A DNA stretch of 33,481 bases from Oligoflexia bacterium (GTDB lineage Bacteria; Bdellovibrionota; Bacteriovoracia; Bacteriovoracales; Bacteriovoracaceae): NCBI GenBank assembly GCA_015231955.1, contig JADGAN010000051.1:1-33481 (forward strand), read 5' to 3'. Positions within the stretch are counted from its first letter, which is position 1; each line of letters opens with the position of its first letter. Below, one piece after another: positions 23,763-31,192 of the stretch. Below the pieces are notes generated by a model that worked only from the letters and a program-made list of their open reading frames with translations, had not been told where the DNA came from and made no database searches. A program made the translations under genes and the position numbers.

Positions 23763-24180
23763 ATGGAATATTTACTCGTACAAATTTTACCAAAAAAAAT
23801 AATCTGCAATAAAAAACGTGAAGAAATTATTATCCCCTTCCAACTTGTGGTGACGGGGTCTCACTTTGTTATCTCCACTATAGCAATGGCGCTCAACTCA
23901 TCCATGTGGCGTTTCCGCTTGAGGTTTCTGGGCTTCACTTCTCAAGTGGCCGTTACATGTTTGCTGATAGGATGAATCCATTTTCTCCTTACCCCCCGGC
24001 ACTCGTCGACTCTCACCACTGAACTTGTGGCCGCTTTTTGTTTACGATCCACTTATGTATTTTATCACGGAATTATGCTATACTGATTTTTGCCCAAAAA
24101 AATAATCAACATGATATCGATCGGTTATCAATCGATGAATCAGTGTTTTGTCTGTTTTATAGGGTACGAGTAAATATCCC
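23763..24180. mobile_element. Miniature TIR element, long form with cassette, copy 2
   Basis: It has the same ends as the short element (GGAATATTTACTCGTAC and GTACGAGTAAATATCCC) but about 300 bp of extra DNA inside. The extra segment (about 23805-24086) is bounded by a near-perfect 20-21 bp direct repeat: TTTTACCAAAAAAAATAATC on the left and a TTTTTGCCC-plus-AAAAAAATAATC version on the right. The short form has this sequence once. Read on the minus strand, the extra DNA contains GTGGTGAGAGTCGACGAGTG and CCTCAAGCGGAAACGCC, reminiscent of group II intron domain I. An extended -10 box (TGCTATACT) lies near 24076-24084. Confidence 0.8.
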
Positions 24181-24473
24181 TTATCATCCTCACAAAAATC
24201 ATAAATATGGACAGTGCCATTTAGTTTCAAGTCATTCTCTGTTGATACAATATACAGGCCAAGGCTGTCTCTTGCTGCATAATAAGCCCTGTACAGACCT
24301 TCATTGTTTTGTTCTTGTGTTGCAGAATAGAAAATCTGAAAAATCGATCTGTATTTACTGTAAACACTGTTTGGAAAAAATACTCCAATTCTTACACCCA
24401 TGCCCCCATCTTCATTTTCTAAATCTGATTCCCCTATGAACTCATTATTGCAATAAACATGATATTTTCGCAT
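24078..24473 (-). CDS. Small hypothetical protein with element-derived C-terminus
   Basis: 131 residues; GGAGAG lies about ten bases before ATG 24473. Residues 1-97 (YHVYCNNEFIGESDLENEDG, then RIGVFFPNSVYSKYRSIFQI, then AYYAARDSLGLYIVST) look like a real compact protein. The last ~34 residues (GYLLVPYKTDKTLIHRL onward) are translated from the right end of the miniature element, so the element has replaced the original C-terminus. It lies 53 bp downstream of the RNase-H-like gene in the same direction and shares its low GC. No family recognised. It may still be functional if the lost tail was short. Confidence 0.6.
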   Translation of the reverse strand: MRKYHVYCNNEFIGESDLENEDGGMGVRIGVFFPNSVYSKYRSIFQIFYSATQEQNNEGLYRAYYAARDSLGLYIVSTENDLKLNGTVHIYDFCEDDKGYLLVPYKTDKTLIHRLITDRYHVDYFFGQKSV

Positions 24474-24526
24474 GAATATTACACTCTCCTTTAGAAATCG
24501 GTGATTCTTTTAACCAGCAAGATAAA

Positions 24527-25354
24527 TCAGTTATTCATGAGGCCCCATATTTCTTCCCAGCCAACACTAAGCACAGATGGTATACTAAAAGGATTTATTT
24601 CTGCATTTTCAATGTTTTTATTTATCGAAAAATATTCAAAAACAGAATATTGAAATTTTTTTCCTTTGTTTTTTTCGGGGTCAAATCTTTCAATTTTTAC
24701 CCATTTGGAATCATTTGAATTCATGAAAGCATAATAGATCCCTAGAGCATCTATCCAATCATTTATTCTAACTTTCCTGTTGATTGTTTTTATTAATTCT
24801 TCTGTGCCTTGACCTCCCGTAGCTCCGACAGTGGTCAATAATTTAGAAGCTAAATTTTTTATAGATTCCTTTTTGTTTACGCAAAAGAGAGGATCATTCT
24901 TCTGGGAACTCAGTGCTTCATACAAATATATTTTCTTATTGCTGTTTGTCAGCATCTCTTCGCTGTTATCATAAAAATCTTTCTGATAAAGGAGCTTAAG
25001 AAAAGCATGGGCACCACCCAGGATAGACATTCCAATTGGCGTAAACCATGCGTTTTTCTCTTTCCATATCGTGCCATTCAAAAAAGTACCACTTCGTGGA
25101 CTTGGACAATAGTTCTCATAATGAACACTAAGAGGTGCCTCTAAAATAAGTATAATATCATTGTTTCCTGTTTTGATATGTTCATAAGTCTTGATAAAAG
25201 CATTGTTGAAATTTAATTGATAGGTATCTATTTGATTGACTTGCTTAATAACGAGACCACAGTTCGAGCTTGTCTCACTAGCAAAACCGATATCTAGTAC
25301 AATTATATCATAAAGGGTATGATTTTTTTCTATCTCGCAGCATTCAAAATTCAT
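24527..25354 (-). CDS. RNase-H-fold (DUF429-like) hypothetical protein
   Basis: 275 residues. The N-terminal YDIIVLDIGFA strand, a following CGLVIKQ strand and ILILEAPLS near residue 70 resemble the D-x-G and (D/E)APL signatures of the DUF429/actin-like RNase H fold. Near the C-terminus, RINDWIDALGIYYAFMNS matches the acidic helix (xDxxDAxxxAY) of that group. The middle has GTFLNGTIWKEKNAWFTPIG and a Gly-rich AHAFLKLLYQ region. These acidic residues could bind a metal, but no catalytic activity is established for the family. The gene is markedly AT-rich compared with its neighbours and forms a probable cassette with the small gene downstream and the acetyltransferase upstream, suggesting acquisition as a unit. 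Confidence 0.55.
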   Translation of the reverse strand: MNFECCEIEKNHTLYDIIVLDIGFASETSSNCGLVIKQVNQIDTYQLNFNNAFIKTYEHIKTGNNDIILILEAPLSVHYENYCPSPRSGTFLNGTIWKEKNAWFTPIGMSILGGAHAFLKLLYQKDFYDNSEEMLTNSNKKIYLYEALSSQKNDPLFCVNKKESIKNLASKLLTTVGATGGQGTEELIKTINRKVRINDWIDALGIYYAFMNSNDSKWVKIERFDPEKNKGKKFQYSVFEYFSINKNIENAEINPFSIPSVLSVGWEEIWGLMNN

Positions 25355-25422
25355 ATTTTCCCTTTTATGATTTCCGAATATGTTTATCGGTGATTACTAT
25401 TCAACACTAATCATGTTTGTTA

Positions 25423-25869
25423 TTAGCATAGCTTTTTTTCTAGCATAATTGTAAGTTCTTTTTTTAAATCACTACAATAAGACCCGATAATATTAAATCC
25501 ACTTTTTAGATTAAGAATCAACATATGTTTAAATTTATTCTCAGTACTGGTTCGAATTATGGAGTACCCTTCGTTCGAAACAATCTCGTGCTGTATTTTC
25601 ATTAGTTTTTTTGCGAAACCTTTTCTTCTGTATTTGGGAATAACACCACCTATCCAACTATAAAACATTTTAGAACTTAGCTCATATCCAATTTTGTATC
25701 CAACAGGGGTTGAGCCAATATATGCAATAAGTATTAAAAGATTTTCCTTTGCAGAAGATTCTTTTTTTATCATGTCTATTGGATAAGGCTGCTCAAAAGT
25801 TAGTTTTTCAAGCAATTCTACGTGTTTTAAGATTTTAGGAGTAAATTTTTTGTAAATTTTTGTTTTCAT
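25423..25869 (-). CDS. GNAT-family acetyltransferase
   Basis: 148 residues from ATG 25869 (GTG 25875 is an alternative). The GNAT core is clear: LLILIAYIGSTPVGYKIGYE (beta 2-3), SWIGGVIPKYRRKGFAKKLM with the acetyl-CoA-binding R/Q-x-x-G-x-G/A loop near residue 100, then ITRTSTEN-like beta 5 and MLILNLKSGFNIIG. The substrate is unknown. It is 68 bp upstream of the RNase-H-like gene on the same strand and equally AT-rich, so probably co-transferred. Confidence 0.82.
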   Translation of the reverse strand: MKTKIYKKFTPKILKHVELLEKLTFEQPYPIDMIKKESSAKENLLILIAYIGSTPVGYKIGYELSSKMFYSWIGGVIPKYRRKGFAKKLMKIQHEIVSNEGYSIIRTSTENKFKHMLILNLKSGFNIIGSYCSDLKKELTIMLEKKLC

Positions 25870-25959
25870 ATACACTTTACGTTATTAAATTGAAAAACTT
25901 TAATACTAGACTGCTTTTATCTTAGGAAATAACTGGCATTCTTTAAACTTAAATGCCCA

Positions 25960-26760
25960 TTACGATTGCCCTTCCGATGGCCTTGTACCTGCAAGTCTGT
26001 AGTTCGAGCAGTCTACCCCATGAAAGACATGCACCAAGCGAAAGCGTTCAATAAATATCAGAGAATCTGGAGTGAAAGCAAAACCTAAACTTGTGCCCTC
26101 TTGTTCAAAATAACGTTGATGTCCATTCGTCCAATCTTCCAAAGAAAGATCACCTTCTCCTTCCTCTATCGCCATCGTAGGTGTGGCATCTTTAAATTGG
26201 ATATACTCTACTTCCAATGTTTCAATTAGGCAGAGTGGAGACCCAAGTCCATCCGTGACAATGCTAAAAAGCCCAGTGCTTGGAATAGTCTCCCCAAGGT
26301 GCAAGGCCGCTGCAACCCATCCAGCAGTAAGCCTTTTTTTTCCTTTGATTACCAGATGGGCCAATTTAGAGGCCAAAAGCAGGTTGTTACCAAACGAAAA
26401 GACATCGAGCAAGCGCGAAGGTGGGGTATACCCGGCCAAAAGGGAATTTGTATAAATTCTCCATACCTCATCATTACAAAACGCATCTCGCGCTTTCACC
26501 CAGCATGCTTGAGGATAAATTTCAGCAGCAGTCTCAGGCCAATCCTGGTCGACAATAAACACTAAGGAGATCACCTTCCCCTGAAAGATCTCCTGTCCAA
26601 AAGGACCCGGTAGTTTTTCATAAAGAGCGGCAGGGAAAAAACGCTGGAGGGCCTTAAGAGCTCTCTCTCCATCCAAACATTCTACCGATAGTGCTATGGA
26701 TTGCTCCAAAGAAAAGAAAGCGTGTTCTTTGTTCAAGATTAGAGCTGTTGTTTTATTCAT
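25960..26760 (-). CDS. ASCH-domain protein
   Basis: About 266 residues from ATG 26760; the upstream in-frame region to 26853 looks non-family (Arg-rich), so I prefer the internal Met. The C-terminal half matches an ASCH domain: IPSTGLFSIVTDGLGSPLCL, IETLEVEYIQFKDATPTMAI, EEGEGDLSLEDWTNGHQRYF, then FAFTPDSLIFIERFRLVHVF. ASCH domains have a PUA-like barrel thought to bind RNA; some hydrolyse N4-acetylcytidine. The N-terminal half (ALQRFFPAALYEKLPGPFG) is unfamiliar. Weak ribosome-binding site. Confidence 0.75.
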   Translation of the reverse strand: MNKTTALILNKEHAFFSLEQSIALSVECLDGERALKALQRFFPAALYEKLPGPFGQEIFQGKVISLVFIVDQDWPETAAEIYPQACWVKARDAFCNDEVWRIYTNSLLAGYTPPSRLLDVFSFGNNLLLASKLAHLVIKGKKRLTAGWVAAALHLGETIPSTGLFSIVTDGLGSPLCLIETLEVEYIQFKDATPTMAIEEGEGDLSLEDWTNGHQRYFEQEGTSLGFAFTPDSLIFIERFRLVHVFHGVDCSNYRLAGTRPSEGQS

Positions 26761-26903
26761 TTTTATTCTCAATATTATTGGTTTATGGTCTTGTGATCGA
26801 AGTCGAACGTGACAATTGAACTGTTTACGATAGCATTGAAGTTGATGTCTCACAATGGAGTTCTGTTTTTAATAAAAACGAAGTAACTGAGGTTCTCCCT
26901 CTT

Positions 26904-27725
26904 TTACCTTCGGTCGTCCGCTGATACCTCCCGGACACGCAGCTCATTGGTTCCACAGTAAACCTCTCCTTTTAAATTGTGATAGTTAACATCTTCAATA
27001 AAGTGAGTTCTTTTTTTGGACCCGGGTTAGCTCACTTTGAATTTGTTTACGAAAAGGAGTATAGAGCGGATCAGGAATAATCAAATCTGCTCCTACTACT
27101 GTTAGGTTGATACTATCGGGGAGCAGAGAATCACACTCGCTAGGATTGCTATCAAAATCAAAATTCATACCCTGGCATTTAATGAGTACGGGAATCGCAA
27201 TCACCTTCATCTCTTTACAAGCAGGAGTTGTTTTCACTATTTCAATCTTGAGTAACTCCACATTTTGCTCAATAATCGCCGAGGTCGCAAATTGACTCTT
27301 CAAAAGCGAGTACGATTCATCCTTGTATCCTCACGATCGCTGCTGGTATGGCCCTAAGGCAAATGCACAGAGAAAGAGAAAGGCCGAAAAGGTCTCTTTC
27401 ATGGACAGCATATTGACTTCACTAGGAAAATCTTTGAGCGACTTCTGATCATTTTGCAAGATTGTTTGCATTGCTGCCATCGGGTCGGCCTTTAAAATGG
27501 CGATACCACAAGGATCGTTAGGCACTGTAACAGTGGTCACATGTTCATCAACATGGCCAACCGTAAGCTAATTTGTATCCAACGTCACTACACGATCTTT
27601 ATACCCATTGTCCTTCCAGAACTGCAGGAGTTCCGGTGAAGTTTTTAGGTCGGTATATAAAATATTATTATGTGAAGATTGAGGTATTACTTGGCATGAT
27701 TGCTTGGGGCAGTAGAGAAAATTTT
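26904..27725 (-). pseudogene. Peptidylarginine deiminase pseudogene (catalytic domain)
   Basis: One minus-strand frame runs from ~27725 through DLKTSPELLQFWKDNGYKDR, LDTN-stop-LTVGHVDEH, CGIAILKADPMAAMQTILQN, later AIIEQNVELLKIEIVKTT, and DSINLTVVGADLIIPDPLY. These match eukaryotic-type PAD in order (GHVDEH site, then the MVNMLVLxxxLIIPxPF region). Two stops interrupt it, TAG at 27568-27570 and TGA at 27331-27333; the first falls where PADs have a conserved Trp. A shift at the A7 tract (27011-27017) moves to a second frame with HFIEDVNYHNLKGEVYCGTN, holding the catalytic Cys. PAD converts protein arginine to citrulline. The N-terminal part is missing. Confidence 0.85.
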
Positions 27726-27797
27726 ACTTATTTTTTTCCAATAAAATCCCGATACGTTTAATGAAATCATTTTTAAGAATAAATAGGGGGACTAATA

Positions 27798-28199
27798 GTG
27801 GGAGTGATCATGCTCGAGCGATTTTATTGGAAAGAACATAAGGGAGTACTGATTCTTGTGAATGATTATTCAAATCTTACTTGCGAAGAGGCAAATCGTC
27901 TTGTTCCTCTTTGGAGAGAGAAAATCTTAGATCTACACAGGCGCGATATCCTATTTTTCATGGATGTCACCAATTTAATAATCGATCATGTACTCTCGGA
28001 GCAGTTTACAACGGCAGCAAAATCATTGAGTCCTGTTTTTCGTGCATCTGCAATTACAGGACTCACTAATTATAAGTCGTTAATTTTGAAAATTGTGAAT
28101 AGTGTTACACAAATAAATATTAAGGCGTTCCCAACTCAAGACGATGCCATAAACTTCTTGGTGAATGAATTTAAGGAAATTGGAAAAAAAGTAGCATAA
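27798..28199 (+). CDS. STAS/SpoIIAA-like small protein
   Basis: 133 residues from GTG 27798 (AGGGGG seven bases upstream) or 129 from ATG 27810 (GGGAG five bases upstream). The sequence has the beta-alpha pattern of STAS-like regulators: FYWKEHKGVLILVNDYSNL, ILFFMDVTNLIIDHVLSEQF, FRASAITGLTNYKSLILKIV and a final NIKAFPTQDDAINFLVNEF. Such proteins bind partners or small ligands in signalling. It ends 19 bp before the following secreted-protein gene, so they may be co-transcribed. Confidence 0.6.
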   Translation: MGVIMLERFYWKEHKGVLILVNDYSNLTCEEANRLVPLWREKILDLHRRDILFFMDVTNLIIDHVLSEQFTTAAKSLSPVFRASAITGLTNYKSLILKIVNSVTQINIKAFPTQDDAINFLVNEFKEIGKKVA

Positions 28200-28218
28200 A
28201 CGAGTGGGAGAGAATCGA

Positions 28219-28511
28219 ATGAAGAGTAGCTTGGGAGTGATACCTCTACTGCTTTGTTTGTCTTTAGCAGCAGTATCTCTTGGGGAGGCGAGTACCAACT
28301 GCTCTTCCCGCGAAATAAAAGAACTAGAGGCGCTAGCAGTACCACTTGAGACGCCTAAAATACTTTATCGCTGGGGAGAGGGAAAATATGAGAAAGAGCG
28401 TATTGGTAAGAGTTTTGATGTTCGGCATGTAAACTTCAGTACCATGGCCGGAGGCAAGGGTTTGTATTTAGCGGATACACAGTTACTTACCTTGAACTAT
28501 TCCCCTTTAAT
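28219..28511 (+). pseudogene. Secreted protein gene truncated by a miniature element
   Basis: ATG 28219 follows GGGAG. A signal peptide (LGVIPLLLCLSLAAVSLGEA) is followed by ETPKILYRWGEGKYEKERIG, FDVRHVNFSTMAGGKGLYLA and DTQLLTLNYSPL. The YRWG start and GGKGLYLA step recall ADP-ribosyltransferase-like folds and related secreted families, but too little is left to decide. At 28512 the miniature element takes over and supplies about 70 foreign codons before a stop at 28720-28722, so the original C-terminal domain is lost. Confidence 0.7.
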
Positions 28512-28924
28512 GGAATATTTACTCGTACAAATTTTGCCAAAAAAAATAATCTGCAATAAAAAACGTGAAGAAATTATTATCCCCTTCCAACTTGTGGTGA
28601 CGGGGTCTCACTTTGTTATCTCCACTATAGCAATGGCGCTCAACTCATCCATGTGGCGTTTCCGTTTGAGGTTTCTGGGCTTCACTTCTCAAGTGGCCGT
28701 TACATGTTTGCTGATAGGATGAATCCATTTTCTCCTTATCCCCGGCACTCGTCGACTCTCACCACTGAACTTGTGGCTGCTTCTTGTTTACGGTCCACTT
28801 ATGTATTTTATCACGAAATTATGCTATACTAAGTTTTGCAAAAAAAAATAATCAACATGATATCGATCTGTTATCAATCGATGAGTCAGTGTTTTGTCTG
28901 TTTTATAGGGTACGAGTAAATATC
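28512..28924. mobile_element. Miniature TIR element, long form with cassette, copy 3
   Basis: About 97% like copy 2 by eye, with the same internal cassette and 20-bp flanking direct repeats (TTTTGCCAAAAAAAATAATC left). Left end GGAATATTTACTCGTAC, right end GTACGAGTAAATATC. It separates two truncated genes, the secreted protein on the left and ksgA on the right. Both lost their 3' ends here, so a deletion accompanied or followed the insertion. TTTA on both flanks could be a 4-bp target duplication, but copies 1 and 2 do not confirm it. Confidence 0.82.
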
Positions 28925-29294
28925 TCTTTATTGTAAGGAAGATTGAAAACAAGCCATATACAAGATGCGGAGTCTTTCACTAAAGAGAGTGCGAGTGTTT
29001 GAAAATCGAGGGAAAGCGCATCTTTCCACAAAATGTTTTCGCCCTTTACTCCATCAAACAAAAGTAGCTGCTCTTCAAAACGTTGATAAAACTCCACCAG
29101 CAGAAGTTTGCTCGCAATCGGGAAGGTTTTAATCCTTTCACAGAGGGGTTCGGTGATTGCACCTGGCCCCGGGCCAACCTCGATCACTGCTTGCGGGGGA
29201 GATGCTTGAAAATCGTCCGCATGATCGTGAACAATCCTCATCTTAGTGTTTTGATCACGAAGGAAATGCTGGCTAGCTCTTTGTTTGCTTTCAT
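28925..29294 (-). pseudogene. ksgA: ksgA (rsmA) pseudogene, 5' part
   Basis: Start ATG 29294 overlaps the last base of the amidotransferase stop (TGATG). The first codons read MKANKEL; one base is then missing, and the next frame gives QHFLRDQNTKMRIVHDHADD, VIEVGPGPGAITEPLCERI, WKDALSLDF and VFNLPYN. Restoring one G gives MKANKELGQHFLRD, the standard RsmA start. Motif I (GPGPG) and motif IV (NLPYN) are intact. At NLPYN the gene runs into the miniature element. KsgA dimethylates two adenines in 16S rRNA. A functional copy presumably lies elsewhere or the function was lost. Confidence 0.88.
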
Positions 29295-30115
29295 CAACTC
29301 TGCTTTTTTACTCTTAAGCAGATTTGAAAAAAATATTTTTTGATGGGGTCTGCAGGTAAAAGTTTGCTGGAGGTGTGGTGAGGGTACTCGGGGTGCCACT
29401 GAAAAGCCAACACCCAAGGTTCTACTCGATAGTAAGCTTCGATCAATCCATCTTCAGGAGAAATCGCCAAGGGAGTTAAGTTGTTCCCCAGCTTTTTAAC
29501 TCCTTGATGGTGAACAGAATTGATATCGTAAGAAGAGAGTGGAGCGGAGGCCTCCTCCAGAAGATCAGGAAAAATATTTCTTTTCCACTCTTGATCCACC
29601 CACTTTATCGCGTGAGTATTTTGATCTCTCGTCTCTTTGTCTTGATGTTTAATCGCATGAGGCAGTTGTGTTTTAAGATCTTGGTAGAGAGTTCCTCCAT
29701 GAGCAACATTTAAGAGTTGAAAACCTCGGCAAATACCCAAGAGCGGGATGTGGTGTTTTAGTGCTAGCTCAGCTATTTTTAATTCGTAGTCATCGCGGTG
29801 GCGATCACCTGGCCATTGCTCTTTATCTAGATAATCCTCTTGATATGAGGTGGGATCGATATCATCTCCTCCTTGAAAAACAATTCCATCGAGTGAAGCA
29901 ATCAGATCCTCCATCGCTTGAAGTGTAAAAATGTGATCCGGATGATGATTGGGAATTAAGGTAATTTGAACAGGTTCGCTTGCGACTTCACTCGAATTAA
30001 ATTGTAGATAGTGGAGAAGAAGAGAGTTGTAGCGGTAATGAATGGCCCTTGCTTTATCTCGGCCAATATTGGCCCCAGGATAAATAAAGGCCGCGGTTAC
30101 TCCTATCCTTAGCAT
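29294..30115 (-). CDS. Class I glutamine amidotransferase-like hydrolase (peptidase C26)
   Basis: 273 residues; AAGGAGC five bases before ATG 30115. Peptidase C26 (gamma-glutamyl-GABA hydrolase, PuuD-like) motifs: FQGGDDIDPTSY near 80, LLGICRGFQLLNVAHGGTLY with nucleophile Cys129, SVHHQGVKKLG near 200 and AFQWHPE with His241 and Glu243. The full triad is present, so it should be active on a gamma-glutamyl substrate in the cytoplasm. It lies 102 bp downstream of the ABC exporter operon on the same strand and was coupled to ksgA. No polyamine genes accompany it, so the substrate is open. Confidence 0.85.
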   Translation of the reverse strand: MLRIGVTAAFIYPGANIGRDKARAIHYRYNSLLLHYLQFNSSEVASEPVQITLIPNHHPDHIFTLQAMEDLIASLDGIVFQGGDDIDPTSYQEDYLDKEQWPGDRHRDDYELKIAELALKHHIPLLGICRGFQLLNVAHGGTLYQDLKTQLPHAIKHQDKETRDQNTHAIKWVDQEWKRNIFPDLLEEASAPLSSYDINSVHHQGVKKLGNNLTPLAISPEDGLIEAYYRVEPWVLAFQWHPEYPHHTSSKLLPADPIKKYFFQICLRVKKQS

Positions 30116-30217
30116 AAAAGCTCCTTAAATTAATAAACAGTAAAAACTGATGCAATTCTCTATCCCAAGTCTGCTGGCACCAACCTTCCCCCAACCTTCC
30201 AACCTTAAACCTTATGA

Positions 30218-31192
30218 CTAAGTTCTGCTATAGATTTGCTTAATTACTCGCCCAATCTCTATTTCTTGAATAGAAAGATCGCTAATTGATGCTTGCCTTG
30301 AGATTTCGCTGATTAGATCCGGCATTCGCAGTTGATCACCATCAAACTCAATCCAGAGGCGTTTACCTTCACGTTTTACTTCGACCGCATAAGCAGGTAG
30401 ATAAATGGGGCTCTCCTGCTCCAAATCGAACATGGCAAGGCGGCGGTGACCGAAGTGACGTCTGAGTGTAAACAAGTCACTGTCGTGTATGATTTGACCT
30501 CGATCAATGACGATCACACGCTTACACAGCTCCTCGACATCACCAAGATCGTGGGTGGTAAGAAGAATGGTGGTACGCTTTTCACGGTTTAAATATTTTA
30601 AAAATGAACGAATAACCTCTTTGGCCGTGATATCAAGACCAATTGTCGGTTCATCGAGAAAAAGTACTCTTGGTTGGTGCAGTAGCGCCGCTGTTAGTTC
30701 ACATCGCATGCGCTGTCCGAGGCTCAATTTGCGTACAGGAAGGCAAAGAAAGGAAGAGAGTTGCAACATTTCAACAAAAAAATCAATTTTCTGCTTCAGC
30801 TCATGCCGATCAACTCTGTACACTTTTCCCAAGAGATCAAAGGCATCTCTTGGAGGAAGATCCCACCACAGCTGAGTTCGCTGACCAAAAACAACTCCAA
30901 TCTGTTGACTATGGCGGATGCGATCCCTGGATGGTGAGATTCCGTTGACGGTAACCTCGCCCGCAGATGGAACCAAAATTCCTGTCAGCATCTTGATGGT
31001 TGTTGATTTACCGGCCCCATTGGGACCAAGGTATCCTACAAATTCACCCTCACCAATGTGAAAAGAAATTTTATCTACGGCATGAAACTCCTCTGACGTT
31101 CGCGAAAATAGTCCCTGGATAGAACCTAGTAATCCTGGACTTGTATGATGATGAACAAAGATCCTGCTCAAATTTTCAGCATGAATCATCAT
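30218..31192 (-). CDS. ABC-2 exporter ATP-binding protein
   Basis: 324 residues from ATG 31192, which overlaps the stop of the upstream permease (TAATG). Walker A GPNGAGKST (56-64), Q-loop VVFGQRTQLWWDLP, signature KLSLGQRMRCELTAAL, Walker B VLFLDEPTIGLD and H-loop LLTTHD are all intact. It has the DrrA-like C-terminal region of about 90 residues. The WWDLPPRDAFDLL segment is typical of ATPases that pair with PF06182-type permeases. It powers the two membrane proteins encoded upstream. Confidence 0.92.
   Translation of the reverse strand: MMIHAENLSRIFVHHHTSPGLLGSIQGLFSRTSEEFHAVDKISFHIGEGEFVGYLGPNGAGKSTTIKMLTGILVPSAGEVTVNGISPSRDRIRHSQQIGVVFGQRTQLWWDLPPRDAFDLLGKVYRVDRHELKQKIDFFVEMLQLSSFLCLPVRKLSLGQRMRCELTAALLHQPRVLFLDEPTIGLDITAKEVIRSFLKYLNREKRTTILLTTHDLGDVEELCKRVIVIDRGQIIHDSDLFTLRRHFGHRRLAMFDLEQESPIYLPAYAVEVKREGKRLWIEFDGDQLRMPDLISEISRQASISDLSIQEIEIGRVIKQIYSRT

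Noticed and set aside
27331-27570. Reading TGA and TAG as Trp (recoded genetic code)
   Set aside because: Other intact genes in the window end normally at TGA or TAG (for example 29294, 4377, the serpin at 22600), and the same gene also has a frameshift, so decay is the simpler explanation.
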